A DNA stretch of 64,000 nt from Vreelandella zhuhanensis (GCF_009793355.1 NZ_WTKP01000003.1:310001-374000); one strand, 5' to 3'; positions 7,819 through 17,525 are shown, numbered from the stretch's first letter. The notes: generated by a model not told the origin, from the letters alone. Numbers and translations are program-made.

Positions 7819-9846
7819 TTATTTGACCGGGGCTTGAGTGGCTTGAAGGTCCGTGGGCGGTATGCGTGACGCACCCCAACTGCGGAACAAGTAGCCTTTT
7901 ACGTTTTCCAGTTCGGTATCCGACACTTTGGCAAGATCGCCTCGCTCCAAAGGGTCGTAATGGAAGATGTACAAGCGCGAGGCAAACTGCTCGATGGGCA
8001 GTGATGCCTCACCGAAGCGTTCGCCGCTGCCGGCGGTACCCACCTTGACCTCATCTCCCCAATCCTGGCCACTATCGTTGTTGGGATTGTAGAAATACAC
8101 ACGCATCACCTCGCGCGGGTCAAGAGTGATACGCAAGATGGTGATAGCGTGCCAGCCAATGAAGCGGGCGGCGCTATCGGTAAACGCAATGCCGGCGGGT
8201 TGGGGGTGAATCAGGGGCTGGTTGCCATTGTAGTAGGGATGGTAGCTGGCGTAGAAATGCCGCAAGAAATCGTCCACCTCGAAGAGGTTGCCGGTGGCGA
8301 CATCCACATTGATGCGAAAGCCACGGCCCGACCACCAGCCGTGGAATTCCGGGTTGACCCAGCGGTGCGGGTCACCTTCACGTCCCACGCAACGTCTACC
8401 CATTTCGGCATAAATCCGATCTAGGTGCGGTACCACCAACAGTGACACCGGATCAAGGTCCATGGGCAGTTCGGTGGCTACCCCGGAAAGGCTGGCCATT
8501 GAGGAAATCGGCTGGCCTTCGAAGTGCATGATGATCTCGTCATCGCGTGCGGCCCAAGCCACCATCTGCAACAGGTAATCCGGGTCGTTGTAGGCCCACA
8601 TGGAAAGTGCGCGCGCCGACTGACAGGTGGGGTTGTTGCCTTGCCCGACCCCCAGCGGCATGCCCAACATGCAAACCACGCCTTCCAGCAAACGTGCCCG
8701 TGGTGAAGCGCTGTCGCCGTAAGTCAGGGTCAAGCGGGCTTCGGACCATTCGGAAAGTACCAGCCCGAGTTGGCGCCACATGGCGGGGGCAACCGGCGGC
8801 TGATAAAGAATGCCGCGTTCCAACATTAAGGAAAGTCCATACAGTGCCTGGGACGTGGCCGGATAGACACCGCCTCGAATCAAGGCATGGACCAACTCCC
8901 GATAGCACATCAGGCAATCGCGCCCGGTGGAGGAGAGCCCTAGCGTTTCGGCCACCAGGTTGTCATTTTCTTCGAGCAAATGGCGCAACAGTACCGGATG
9001 GTAGGGCGAAACCAGGCCGGTATCGTGCATGGCGCGAGCAAAGCCGGTCGCCTCGGCCTGGAGTGAGGCTTGATCCATATGTTCCAGTCGTTCGCGATAC
9101 ACATCGAGTCCGGGGTCTTCACGGCATGCCTGGGTCGGGCCGAACAGGGAACTAACCAGGCGGTCGGCTCCCTGACCGCTGCTTCCCAGATCGATTTCCG
9201 GGTTGGCTTGGCACAGGGCTATCTGCATGATCATTTGCTTGATCGAATCGACCTGGATCGGACGTTGTTTGAGAATCCGCCAGATTTCCTCGATCAGTTG
9301 ATCGATGACGTGTTCATAACCGATTCGCTCGGCGAGGTGCTGAAACAAATGGCGTGGAATAATTGCCAGGCGCCCCTGCGTTTCACGCTCGGCTTCGCTG
9401 GGAGTGCTGAACAGCAGCCACAGATTGATCGCCATGGTCTGGGTCAGGTAGTGGTGGGCATGCTCGGCGGAAATCTGGTCATGAATGTATTCCCCCTTGG
9501 CAACCGCCAGCAGGCGCAGCTCGCTCAGGGATTCGATGACCACCACATTGGGGTCAGCGCTTTTCAATGCATGAGGGGTGAGGCTGGGTACCAGATACTG
9601 GGGCGTTTCCCAGTCGGAGCCAGCGAACACACCGGCTGCCTCCAGTGCTTGGGCACGTTGCTCGATAGCGGCCGCTCCGCTCTCCTGAAGCAATACACGG
9701 CGAGCGGTATCCAGCACGCGAGGCAGTTTTCCGGGCTTGGAAAAGGCTGGCGCCTGCAAAAGCAGGCGCACGGCGTCATCAAGCTTGGCCAACAGGCCGG
9801 TCAGTTTCTCATTGCTTGGTGGCGATACACTATTATCAGTAGTCAC
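7819..9846 (-). CDS. Conserved protein of unknown family with papain-like catalytic pattern, partner of ATP-grasp enzyme
   Basis: A 675-residue soluble protein; I recognise no named family and it has no signal peptide or membrane helix. The N-terminal 350 residues are mostly helical. The C-terminal part shows GQGNNPTCQSARALSMWA (Gln402, Cys408), GWHAITILRI (His566) and VYFYNPNND (Asn587, Asn589 or Asp591). The Gln six residues before the Cys, a His opening a hydrophobic strand, and an Asn/Asp at the end of the next strand match the active-site layout of papain-fold peptidases and transglutaminase-like enzymes. This is an inference from pattern only. The start is GTG, preceded by AAGGAGT at good spacing. 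It follows the ATP-grasp gene by 31 bp on the same strand, so the two are very likely one operon. Confidence 0.75.
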   Translation of the reverse strand: MTTDNSVSPPSNEKLTGLLAKLDDAVRLLLQAPAFSKPGKLPRVLDTARRVLLQESGAAAIEQRAQALEAAGVFAGSDWETPQYLVPSLTPHALKSADPNVVVIESLSELRLLAVAKGEYIHDQISAEHAHHYLTQTMAINLWLLFSTPSEAERETQGRLAIIPRHLFQHLAERIGYEHVIDQLIEEIWRILKQRPIQVDSIKQMIMQIALCQANPEIDLGSSGQGADRLVSSLFGPTQACREDPGLDVYRERLEHMDQASLQAEATGFARAMHDTGLVSPYHPVLLRHLLEENDNLVAETLGLSSTGRDCLMCYRELVHALIRGGVYPATSQALYGLSLMLERGILYQPPVAPAMWRQLGLVLSEWSEARLTLTYGDSASPRARLLEGVVCMLGMPLGVGQGNNPTCQSARALSMWAYNDPDYLLQMVAWAARDDEIIMHFEGQPISSMASLSGVATELPMDLDPVSLLVVPHLDRIYAEMGRRCVGREGDPHRWVNPEFHGWWSGRGFRINVDVATGNLFEVDDFLRHFYASYHPYYNGNQPLIHPQPAGIAFTDSAARFIGWHAITILRITLDPREVMRVYFYNPNNDSGQDWGDEVKVGTAGSGERFGEASLPIEQFASRLYIFHYDPLERGDLAKVSDTELENVKGYLFRSWGASRIPPTDLQATQAPVK

Positions 9847-9877
9847 AAAGACTCCTTATCCCGGCGATTGCCTGGGA

Positions 9878-11101
9878 TTATACATAGAAGTCGAGCTCTT
9901 CCTGATGTTTCAGTAAGTCACGCAGGGTATGCGCATCGTCGCCCTTGAAGTAAATAAGCCCCCAGTGAGTGCCGAAAGCAGTACGCTTGGTCACCGTTTC
10001 TTCCATGGGCGCGGTCAGCTCATGCGACTCGAAGTAAGGGTGGTCTTCGGTCTCCTCGGGAATCTCCAGGCGGCTTACCACGCGGCGGCGAGGATACACC
10101 CCAAAGCAACCGGCGAAGCCATCAGCATCTACGACTTCCTTGGGGAAAAAGGCCGCGACTTCTTCTGAGGTGCTCTTGGGATCAAATACCAGCATGGAGG
10201 CCTGGTAGGCATTGAAGCCATAGACCTTTTCCAGTAGCTCGAATACCTTGAAGCCGGGCGGACGATAGGCCACTTCCCCGAAGTACATCTCACCATCGCT
10301 GGTGACAAAGTACTCGGGATGGATCAGGCCGAACTCGATGTCGAATGCCTTGATCAGCTTCTCGATCTGCTGGGTGATCTGTTCGCGGTATTTTTCCAGC
10401 TCCGGCGAGGCGGGAACGAACACTGAATATCCCAGCGTCACGTATTCGGAAATGTTCAGAAAGACGATCTTGCCCTTGTGGACCCAGGCTTCCACGGCGA
10501 ATTCCCAACCATCCAGGTGCGACTCCATCAGCACCGGGAATTCCTCGTCGGGAATGGTATCGACTTCATCCGGGGTGCGGATAACGCGGTGACCAAGGCA
10601 GCCGGCCTTGTCAAACGCTTTAAGGTGAATCGGGTCGTTGGGATCGCCATCGAGCTTGAGCAGCGTCTGGTTGACGCGCTTTAGGAAACGCACCACATCT
10701 TCCTTGTCGTGGGCTTCTTCGAAAATGCCCACACGGATACCGCCCAGCTGCGCCCGACGTTTCATCAAGGCCTTGTCGCGCAACAGCAGCGACTGGCCGT
10801 AGATGCGGGGGTTATCCAGCAGCACGGAGTTGATCGCACCGGCCCATTCCACGGTTTCTTCATACAGCGGAATGGCCACGTCAACGCCTTTTTCCTTCAG
10901 CGTTTCGGCGATTTCGATCGAGCGGTCGTTCAAACGCTCGAAGTTCCAGGGCACGTAGGGGATATCATGTTTCTGGCAATAGTCTTCCGCCCAATCGGGG
11001 GCCACCACAATGTAACGCCGGTCAAAATTTTCCGCCGCTTCGATGGCGTTCAGGCTCCAGCCTAGCAGGGCGATATAACCCTTGTTTGGATCCTTTTGCA
11101 T
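9878..11101 (-). CDS. ATP-grasp domain protein
   Basis: A 407-residue ATP-grasp ligase-type enzyme; the family joins a carboxylate to an amine or other nucleophile through an acyl-phosphate. The layout fits the fold: an N-terminal Rossmann-like domain (GYIALLGWSLNAIEAA), the lid region with LLRDKALMKRRAQLGG near residue 110, MESHLDGWEFAVEAWV as the central strand, and the metal/ATP site FGLIHPEYFV ... MYFGEVAYRPPG near 265-290. The closest look is to carbamoyl-phosphate/biotin carboxylase-like or peptide-ligase ATP-grasps, but the substrate is unknown. It is the first gene of a two-gene unit with the papain-like candidate downstream. Start ATG with GGAG about ten bases before it. Confidence 0.85.
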   Translation of the reverse strand: MQKDPNKGYIALLGWSLNAIEAAENFDRRYIVVAPDWAEDYCQKHDIPYVPWNFERLNDRSIEIAETLKEKGVDVAIPLYEETVEWAGAINSVLLDNPRIYGQSLLLRDKALMKRRAQLGGIRVGIFEEAHDKEDVVRFLKRVNQTLLKLDGDPNDPIHLKAFDKAGCLGHRVIRTPDEVDTIPDEEFPVLMESHLDGWEFAVEAWVHKGKIVFLNISEYVTLGYSVFVPASPELEKYREQITQQIEKLIKAFDIEFGLIHPEYFVTSDGEMYFGEVAYRPPGFKVFELLEKVYGFNAYQASMLVFDPKSTSEEVAAFFPKEVVDADGFAGCFGVYPRRRVVSRLEIPEETEDHPYFESHELTAPMEETVTKRTAFGTHWGLIYFKGDDAHTLRDLLKHQEELDFYV

Positions 11102-11356
11102 TAATGATGACTCCGTTATTGGTGAAGGGGTTGAGGCCGGTGCTCTATTTTACACACCGCACCGGCCCTATCTACCGTAGACGAGAGTTGCATGCGCTGG
11201 CTAGCGTTGTCATTGCTCGTACAGCTAACGCAATGCTGTCGAAAAGCACGGATGGACACCGTAACCCTCGAGGTTTCAGGAAGTGAATGTGATAATCTAG
11301 TCGCAGGTATTATCAATTTCCAGTGACATCATTCAGCGCAAGAGGAACGGGCCAAG

Positions 11357-11683
11357 ATGGCGGCCAAGCCGATCTATCGTGTCGTAGTGCACCAACAGGG
11401 TGAAATTTGGGATTTATACGTCAGGGAGATCTTTCAAAGCGAACTCTGGGGCTTTATAGAGGTCGAGGAGTTTGTGTTTGAAGATCCCGGTCGCCTGGTA
11501 GTGGATACTGCCACAGAGAAACTCCAACGTACCTTCGAAGGCGTCAAGCGCAGTTACCTGCCGCTGAACGCTATCGTGCGTATTGACGAAGTGGAGCGTG
11601 AAGGGCCTCTCAGGGCGGTAAAAAGTGAATCAAGCATCGCTGAATTTCCCCGTCCGTTCCCCTTGCCTCCACGAGGTGAGTGA
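11357..11683 (+). CDS. DUF1820 family protein
   Basis: A 108-residue soluble protein whose pattern YRVVVHQQGEIWDLYVREI ... LWGFIEVEEFVF ... LPLNAIVRIDEVE is that of DUF1820, a small family common in gammaproteobacteria. No biochemical function is known. It is predicted to be mostly beta, with no membrane segment. AGAGGAA lies about ten bases before the ATG. It is divergent from the ATP-grasp gene across 255 bp, and is followed after about 70 bp by the SH3-domain protein gene on the same strand. Confidence 0.85.
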   Translation: MAAKPIYRVVVHQQGEIWDLYVREIFQSELWGFIEVEEFVFEDPGRLVVDTATEKLQRTFEGVKRSYLPLNAIVRIDEVEREGPLRAVKSESSIAEFPRPFPLPPRGE

Positions 11684-11754
11684 GCCTTTTTTGGGCGAAT
11701 GGAGCGGGCAGAAGTCATGGGCAGGTAAGTGTTTACAATTCAGGACAGGGTCAA

Positions 11755-12393
11755 ATGCGAGTAAATTTATCTCATCCCCCTTTTTCGCGTCTCGCGGTGG
11801 GTATGCTGCTGGGTGCCACCAGTCTGATGATGCTGGCTCAGCAAGCGGAGGGTAACGCTTGGGTTTCTGAAGAGCTGACCACTTATGTGCGCAGCGGCCC
11901 AACCGATGGCTATCGGATCATCGGGACACTCACCGCAGGTGAGCCGGTAGAAGTGCTGGAAACCAGTGGTGACTACACCCGAGTGGAAAATAGCGAGGGT
12001 GACACCGTTTGGGTACTGAGCAAGGAATTGCAGGAAACGCCCAGTGCTGGTGAGCAATTGCCGGTATTGGAGGCGCGGGTCGAAGCATTGAGTGCCGAGC
12101 TTGAAGGAATCAACGAGACGTGGGAGCAGCGAGTCGCCTCCATGACCCATACCCTGGAAGTTCGTGAACAGCGAATTGCCGAGCTTGAAGTGCGCAACAA
12201 TGAGCTGGACAGCGAAACGGAACAGTCGCGCCAACAGATGCGAGCGCTTCAAGCGCGACTCGATACCCAGGAAGAAGATTTGTTGATGCGTTACTTCATG
12301 TACGGCGGCAGTGTCGCCGGGGCGGGGCTGTTAGTGGGCTTGATCGTGCCGCATTTGCCGCGTCGGCGTAAAAAACGTGACCGTTGGTTCTAG
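11755..12393 (+). CDS. SH3-domain/coiled-coil membrane protein (TIGR04211, YgiM-like)
   Basis: A 212-residue envelope protein with the TIGR04211 layout: N-terminal signal sequence (LAVGMLLGATSLMMLAQQAEG), one bacterial SH3 domain (residues about 35-95, TTYVRSGPTDGYRIIGTL, typical of wall-contact domains), a long coiled coil (about 100-180), and a C-terminal membrane helix (YGGSVAGAGLLVGLIVPHL) with a strongly basic tail. It is therefore probably anchored in the inner membrane with SH3 and coiled coil in the periplasm. The start at 11755 is preferred to an earlier in-frame start because it gives a proper signal sequence and has AGGA upstream. The exact role is unknown. Confidence 0.85.
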   Translation: MRVNLSHPPFSRLAVGMLLGATSLMMLAQQAEGNAWVSEELTTYVRSGPTDGYRIIGTLTAGEPVEVLETSGDYTRVENSEGDTVWVLSKELQETPSAGEQLPVLEARVEALSAELEGINETWEQRVASMTHTLEVREQRIAELEVRNNELDSETEQSRQQMRALQARLDTQEEDLLMRYFMYGGSVAGAGLLVGLIVPHLPRRRKKRDRWF

Positions 12394-12396
12394 AGC

Positions 12397-13029
12397 ATGA
12401 GCCTCGAATGGATGACGCGCTGGCGGGAAGGACGGATTGGATTTCATTTGAATGATGTCCATCCCGCTCTGGAGCGCTACTGGCCGCAACTGGAAGTGCC
12501 TCCCGAAACCAAGGTGCTGGTGCCGCTGTGTGGCAAAAGTCTGGATATGCGCTGGTTGGCTCAGCATGGCTATCCGGTCCTGGGCATCGAGTTGGTGCCG
12601 GAAGCCATTGAACAGTTTCTGGCCCAGCGTCAAGGCGAAGTGTCACGTTATCGCCAGGCTGGGTTTGATATATCGCGCCAAAGTAGCATTGAGTTGTGGT
12701 GCGGTGATTTCTTTCATCTGCATATTCAACAGGCCGCTGAAATCGGGGCGTTTTATGACCGCGCCTCCTTGATTGCCCTGCCACCGGCCGGACGCCAGCG
12801 TTATGCCTTTCATCTGGCTCAATTGGTTCCGCCCGGGGCGAAAGGGCTGCTGATAAGTCTGACCCACGAAAAGTCCAGCGCCGGCCCACCTTTCAGCGTG
12901 CCGGCGCAAGAAATTCAAGAGGTTTTTTCTCCCAACTTTCGCCTGACCCATCTGGAGGACAGTGCCTCGGATGCCATGGGCAGAGCCGAGTCGGTATGGG
13001 CGCTCGAGCGTCGCGGTCCGCGGGACTGA
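12397..13029 (+). CDS. tpm: Thiopurine S-methyltransferase family protein
   Basis: A 210-residue SAM-dependent methyltransferase. VLVPLCGKSLDMRWLAQHGYPVLGIEL is SAM-binding motif I in the form specific to TPMT proteins, FYDRASLIALP is the next core motif, and the C-terminus ends with AESVWALERR. Length matches bacterial Tpm (about 215). Bacterial members methylate thiopurines and also selenium and tellurium oxyanions, which can give metalloid resistance; which applies here is unknown. It starts three bases after the stop of the SH3-domain gene, so the two are probably co-transcribed, and it converges on the YajG lipoprotein gene with no gap. Confidence 0.93.
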   Translation: MSLEWMTRWREGRIGFHLNDVHPALERYWPQLEVPPETKVLVPLCGKSLDMRWLAQHGYPVLGIELVPEAIEQFLAQRQGEVSRYRQAGFDISRQSSIELWCGDFFHLHIQQAAEIGAFYDRASLIALPPAGRQRYAFHLAQLVPPGAKGLLISLTHEKSSAGPPFSVPAQEIQEVFSPNFRLTHLEDSASDAMGRAESVWALERRGPRD

Positions 13030-13623
13030 CTAGCGCGCCAGAAGTCTGGCTAGCTCCGGGTCTCCGAAGACGCGGTCCAGCCCATCACTGAGCAAGTCAT
13101 TGAGCATGCGGGTGTTGCTGTCACGATCGGGTTTGATCGCATAGCCCTGGGTGCGGCGTGAGGTGTAAGTGCCGATATAGGTAGTGCCCTGATGGCTGGC
13201 TTCGGCACGAAATACCGCTTCCAGGCGTGCTTCATCGATCAATGCCTGGCCGCTGTCACCGTGAACATAGGCCAGGTTATCAAGCACCAGCACAAGTCTC
13301 GGGCGGCCCTCGGCGGGCTCCTGCGTTGGCGTGAAACCCATGTCACGCACCGCACGTTCGGCCTCTTTCTGAAGGTGCGGAATCAGCTCATGGCTACTCA
13401 CGGTGATATGCGCCGACGACATGCCACTACCGGTACGATTGCCGATGATGTCGCTGTCGCGCCCATCCTGAGCGATTACCGTGACTTTCTGGCCTTGGCC
13501 TACCTGGGGAACACTGGCGGAACGTTGGGGGCTAAGTTGCAAGTAATGAGGACTGGCACAGCCGGCCAGCCAAAGGCTGACCAGCAAGATAATAAATCCA
13601 TGAAAGAAATGACGCTGCAGCAT
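13030..13623 (-). CDS. YajG family lipoprotein
   Basis: A 197-residue lipoprotein of the YajG family. With the start at 13623 (ribosome site GGGAG nine bases before), the precursor begins MLQRHFFHGFIILLVSLWLAGCASP, where LAGC is a clear lipobox, so the mature protein is lipid-anchored on Cys. The body has the repeated beta-alpha pattern of this family (HITVSSHELIPHL, RPRLVLVLDNLAYV). Its function is unknown. An in-frame extension to 13776 overlaps the upstream cysA end and removes the signal-peptide character, so it is rejected. It ends directly next to the stop of the convergent tpm gene. Confidence 0.86.
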   Translation of the reverse strand: MLQRHFFHGFIILLVSLWLAGCASPHYLQLSPQRSASVPQVGQGQKVTVIAQDGRDSDIIGNRTGSGMSSAHITVSSHELIPHLQKEAERAVRDMGFTPTQEPAEGRPRLVLVLDNLAYVHGDSGQALIDEARLEAVFRAEASHQGTTYIGTYTSRRTQGYAIKPDRDSNTRMLNDLLSDGLDRVFGDPELARLLAR

Positions 13624-13702
13624 GGTGGCGCTCCCTGAGGCAAGGCAAAAGCAATATAAAAACCTCGGCGAGTATAGCGCGCGCCTTGCCCCAGGCAAAT
13701 GC

Positions 13703-14797
13703 TCATGCCGTGCTGGGTGAAGGGGAAAAGCTGGGTGATTGCTGGGCAAAGCGATGCCAGCGACGCGGTTCGACATAAAGCCGTTGGCCTCGGGTTAACC
13801 CCAGGCGCTCGAAGTCAGCGTGCCTGATGGTGGCAAGCCAGGGGTTGGCCAGCCAATCGGCTTCCAACTCGACACGGACTTCAGCGCCCACCGGAACGGT
13901 AGCGGTAACCGTCACCGGTAAATGGGCATGCGCAGTGGGTGTTTCGATCAACCTGAGTTCATGGGGACGAAGCAGTAGCTCTTCGTGGCCATCGGGTAAA
14001 TCCACGTCCAGGCGTGCATCGCCGCAGGTCAGAATGCCGTTCTGCACCTTGCCTTCCAAGTGATTGACATCCCCCAGGAACTCGAACACAAAGCGGTTAG
14101 CCGGATGCCGATAAAGCGTTTCCGGGGTATCGATCTGTTCGATCTTGCCGTTGCTCATCACTACCACCCGGTCGGAAAGCTCCAGTGCTTCTTCCTGATC
14201 ATGGGTGACGAACACGCTGGTGAAGTTGAGCTCATCATGCAGACGACGCAACCAGCGGCGCAAGTCCTGGCGCACTTTGGCATCGAGGGCCCCGAACGGC
14301 TCATCCAGCAGGAGAACGTCCGGCTTGACTGCCAAGGCGCGGGCAAGCGAGACGCGCTGTTGCTGCCCACCAGAAAGCTGGGCGGGAAATCGGTTGGCGA
14401 AGTCTTCCAATTTGACCATTTCCAGCAAGCGAAACACTCTTGTGCGAATCTCGCCGGTACTGGGACGCCGGTTGCGCGGCATGACTTTCAAACCGAAGGC
14501 CACGTTTTCGTAGACGCTCATGTGCCTAAACAAGGCGTAATGCTGAAAGACGAATCCGATACGCCGGTCACGCACATGCACATGGGTTACATCCCGGTCG
14601 CCGAACAGGATCTTGCCCGAGCGGGGATGGGTGTCAGCACTTTCCAGCCCGGCAATGATACGCAGCAGGGTGGTTTTACCCGAGCCGGAGGGACCCAACA
14701 GACCGACCAGTTCACCTTCGTGAATGTCCAGGTTGACCGGCTCCAGCGCTCGGGTATTACCGAAATGCTTGGAAATCTGCTGAAGACGAATACTCAT
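13703..14797 (-). CDS. cysA: Sulfate/thiosulfate ABC importer ATPase
   Basis: The 364-residue ATP-hydrolysing subunit of the CysTWA sulfate/thiosulfate importer. Walker A is [12 protein letters not shown], the Q-loop lies in [10 protein letters not shown], the ABC signature is [15 protein letters not shown], Walker B is [15 protein letters not shown], and the switch His is in [11 protein letters not shown]. The C-terminal third is a TOBE-type regulatory domain ([11 protein letters not shown]). The start ATG at 14797 overlaps the cysW stop (ATGA). It is last of the four-gene operon. Regulation by CysB is expected from the pathway; cysB itself lies at about 37.6 kb. Confidence 0.95.
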   Translation of the reverse strand: MSIRLQQISKHFGNTRALEPVNLDIHEGELVGLLGPSGSGKTTLLRIIAGLESADTHPRSGKILFGDRDVTHVHVRDRRIGFVFQHYALFRHMSVYENVAFGLKVMPRNRRPSTGEIRTRVFRLLEMVKLEDFANRFPAQLSGGQQQRVSLARALAVKPDVLLLDEPFGALDAKVRQDLRRWLRRLHDELNFTSVFVTHDQEEALELSDRVVVMSNGKIEQIDTPETLYRHPANRFVFEFLGDVNHLEGKVQNGILTCGDARLDVDLPDGHEELLLRPHELRLIETPTAHAHLPVTVTATVPVGAEVRVELEADWLANPWLATIRHADFERLGLTRGQRLYVEPRRWHRFAQQSPSFSPSPSTA

Positions 14798-15621
14798 AAA
14801 AATGCCTCCCGGCGCGATGCGCGCCATTCAAGCCCTGCCTTGGCTGCCAGAGTCAACAAGGCGATCAAGGCCAGCAAAGCTGCGCAGGCAAAAGCCCCCA
14901 CGGCATTATAATCCTGGTAAAGCTGTTCCAAGTGCAGCGGCAAGGTGTTCGTCTGGCCACGAATGGCGCCGGAAACCACCGATACCGCACCGAATTCGCC
15001 TACGGCGCGAGCGTTGGTGAGTATCACGCCATACAGCAGTGCCCAGCGAATGTTGGGCAGGGTGATACGCCGAAACGTGGTCCAGCCTGAAGCGCCGAGT
15101 ACCACTGCCGCTTCTTCTTCCTTGGAACCTTGGGCCTGCATCAGGGGGATCAGTTCCCGGGCCACGAAAGGGCAGGTCACGAAGATAGTCACCATGACGA
15201 TGCCTGGCCAGGCGAACATCAATTGAATGTCATAGTTATCTAGCCAGGCGCCCAGCCAGCCGGTACGCCCGTATAGCAGAAGATAAATCAAGCCTGCCAC
15301 GACCGGCGATACAGCGAAGGGGATATCGATCAAGGTCTGCAGTATCCGTCGCCCCGGAAAGCTGAAGCGAGTGACCAGCCATGCCAGGGCCACACCGAAT
15401 ACCAGGCAGACAGGGATCGTCAGCACAGCAACGAACAAGGTCAGGCCGATGGCGGACAGGGTATATTCGTTGCTGACATTGTCCCAGAACACCTCCACGC
15501 CCTGGGCGAATGCTTGGGCGAAGATCGCCACCAACGGCAACAGCAGAAATAGCGCGGCAAGACACAGGGCGGCACCGATCAATAGGCGCCGGACAGTCGG
15601 AGCATCACCAATGCGTCTCAT
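14794..15621 (-). CDS. cysW: Sulfate ABC importer permease CysW
   Basis: A 275-residue inner-membrane permease with six predicted helices, starting with [22 protein letters not shown]. The cytoplasmic EAA loop that docks on the ATPase is visible as [24 protein letters not shown]. Length is typical. It pairs with CysT to form the sulfate channel. The start overlaps the cysT stop (TGATG) and the end overlaps the cysA start by four bases, so the three genes are tightly coupled. Confidence 0.95.
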   Translation of the reverse strand: MRRIGDAPTVRRLLIGAALCLAALFLLLPLVAIFAQAFAQGVEVFWDNVSNEYTLSAIGLTLFVAVLTIPVCLVFGVALAWLVTRFSFPGRRILQTLIDIPFAVSPVVAGLIYLLLYGRTGWLGAWLDNYDIQLMFAWPGIVMVTIFVTCPFVARELIPLMQAQGSKEEEAAVVLGASGWTTFRRITLPNIRWALLYGVILTNARAVGEFGAVSVVSGAIRGQTNTLPLHLEQLYQDYNAVGAFACAALLALIALLTLAAKAGLEWRASRREAFL

Positions 15622-16505
15622 CAGCCTTTTCCTCCATGCAGGCGCCGTATGAAGCGCCCTTGCCAGATGTTGATGGCTAGCAGTAGCGCAAGTGACACGA
15701 ACAACACCACCGAGGCGATCGCCGAAGCCCCGGCATAATCGTATTCCTGCAATTTGACGAAAATCATCAAGGCGGTGATCTCGGTTTCATAGGGCATGTT
15801 GCCGGCAATGAAGATGATCGCTCCGAACTCGCCCAAAGAGCGTACGAATGCCAGGCCGGTGCCGGTGACCAGTGCCGGCCAAAGATGCGGCAGGATGACT
15901 CGACGAAAGGCGACACCGTCGGTTGCGCCCAGCGACATGGCCGCCTCATCTACCTCTATCGGCATGTCTTCCAATACCGGCTGCACCGTACGCACTACAA
16001 ACGGAATACTGGTAAAGGCCATGGCCAGGGCGATCCCCACCCAGGTATAGGCGACCTGGAACCCTAACGGTTCCAGCAAGCGGCCCATCCAGCCATTGCT
16101 GGCATAAAGGGTGGCCAGGGTAATGCCGGCAACTGCTGTGGGTAGGGCGAAGGGCAGATCCATCAGCGCATCGAGAAGCCGCTTGCCGGGAAAGCTGTAG
16201 CGTACCAGCACCCAGGCCAGCAACAAGCCGAACACAGCATTGATCAACGCCGCCACGGCAGCAGCGCCGATCGTCACCATATAGCTTGCCACCACTCGGC
16301 CTTCGGTGATGATGGCCCAGTATTGCGCCAGGCTGAGGCCAGCCAGCTGCCCGAACAGACCGGTCATGGGTAATAGCAGCACCAACGAAATGAAGGTGAC
16401 GCTGATGCCCATGGAAAGGCCGAACCCCGGCAGCACACGGGTGCTGCCGGAGCGAAACAGGGCGTTGGGTTTTAGGGCGCTTGATTTTAAAGCATTAAGT
16501 TTCAT
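15621..16505 (-). CDS. cysT: Sulfate ABC importer permease CysT (CysU)
   Basis: A 294-residue permease, second in the operon. The N-terminus has an odd repeated lead MKLNALKSSALKPNALFRSG before the first helix (GISVTFISLVLLLPMTGLFG). The EAA motif is EVDEAAMSLGATDGVAFRRVILPHL. Six membrane helices are expected. It forms a heterodimeric channel with CysW for sulfate or thiosulfate. The gap to the binding-protein gene upstream is nine bases. Confidence 0.95.
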   Translation of the reverse strand: MKLNALKSSALKPNALFRSGSTRVLPGFGLSMGISVTFISLVLLLPMTGLFGQLAGLSLAQYWAIITEGRVVASYMVTIGAAAVAALINAVFGLLLAWVLVRYSFPGKRLLDALMDLPFALPTAVAGITLATLYASNGWMGRLLEPLGFQVAYTWVGIALAMAFTSIPFVVRTVQPVLEDMPIEVDEAAMSLGATDGVAFRRVILPHLWPALVTGTGLAFVRSLGEFGAIIFIAGNMPYETEITALMIFVKLQEYDYAGASAIASVVLFVSLALLLAINIWQGRFIRRLHGGKG

Positions 16506-16514
16506 GCGTTGAGG

Positions 16515-17525
16515 TTACCGACGCTGAAGCTGGTCAAGGAGAGCGCCCCCTGCGAAGTGAGTTTCCATGGCCTCATTCCAGCTGCCGAAGACATTTTCCA
16601 CTTCCAGAAGTTTGGTTGCCGGAAATTGATCAGCGAATTCGGCGACGACGTCTTCATGGTGAATCCGATAGTTGAAACCGGCGAGCAAACGCTGGGTGTC
16701 TTCTCTATAGAGATATTCCAAGTAGCTTCGGGCAAGGTCCATATTACCGTTGCGTTCGGCGTGTTCTTCCACCACGGCGACCGGGAATTCGGCCAGAATG
16801 CTTACCGGCGGCACGATGACTTCATAATCTTCCGTGCCGTACTCGCCGCGAATGTTATTGACCTCGGACTCGAAACTGATCAGCACATCGCCGATACCAC
16901 GCTCGATAAAGCTGGTGGTAGCCCCGCGACCGCCGGTATCGAACACTGAAACATTACCCAGGAAGGTGCGCATGAAATCATGGATCTGTTGTTCGTCGCC
17001 ATCGAACTGATCCTCGGCAAAGCCCCATGCCGCCAAGTAGGTATAGCGGCCGTTGCCGGATGTCTTGGGATTGGGAAACACGATGTCGACGTCTTCACGC
17101 ACCAGATCATCCCAGTTTTCGATACCCTTGGGATTGTCCTTGCGCACCAGAAAGGCGGTGGTGGAATAATACGGTGAGGCATTGTTGTCGAATTGGCTCT
17201 GCCAGTCCTCAGCGACCAGGCCGGCGTCGGCCAGCACCTGAACGTCGGTTACCTGATTGAAAGTGACGACGTCGGCACGCAGGCCCTGCATGATGGCGCG
17301 TGCTTGCGCGGAAGAGCCGCCGTGAGACTGCTGGATGAGAACGTCCTCTCCTTCGTTTTCCTGCCACCAAGCCTCGAATTCAGGGTTGATGGCGGAAAAC
17401 AGTTCACGCGCAATGTCGTAAGAGGAGTTCAGCATCTCGCGGTCTTGAGCAAGCGCCGGGGTGGAAACGCCGACACCCAGAGCAAGAGCAAGAACGCTGC
17501 GCCGCAAATAGAGAGGAAATGTCAT
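16515..17525 (-). CDS. Sulfate ABC importer periplasmic binding protein
   Basis: A 336-residue periplasmic sulfate/thiosulfate binding protein (Sbp/CysP family). The signal peptide is SVLALALGVGVSTPALA-QD. Family motifs include LNSSYDIARELF at the mature N-terminus, QSHGGSSAQARAI (anion-contact serines) and FPNPKTSGNGRYTYLAAWG. Sequence alone does not separate Sbp from CysP, so no symbol is given. It is first in the operon with AAGGAGT ahead of the ATG; the promoter must lie in the 230 bp shared with the divergent rpe gene, which contains an AT-rich stretch near 17580-17645. Confidence 0.94.
   Translation of the reverse strand: MTFPLYLRRSVLALALGVGVSTPALAQDREMLNSSYDIARELFSAINPEFEAWWQENEGEDVLIQQSHGGSSAQARAIMQGLRADVVTFNQVTDVQVLADAGLVAEDWQSQFDNNASPYYSTTAFLVRKDNPKGIENWDDLVREDVDIVFPNPKTSGNGRYTYLAAWGFAEDQFDGDEQQIHDFMRTFLGNVSVFDTGGRGATTSFIERGIGDVLISFESEVNNIRGEYGTEDYEVIVPPVSILAEFPVAVVEEHAERNGNMDLARSYLEYLYREDTQRLLAGFNYRIHHEDVVAEFADQFPATKLLEVENVFGSWNEAMETHFAGGALLDQLQRR

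Noticed and set aside
9070..9948. 292-codon open frame on + antisense to the 675-residue protein gene
   Set aside because: No domain or ribosome site; the opposite strand has an operon structure, a good ribosome site and a coherent protein.
14060..14911. 283-codon open frame on + antisense to cysA
   Set aside because: cysA has all ABC motifs on -; the antisense product resembles nothing.
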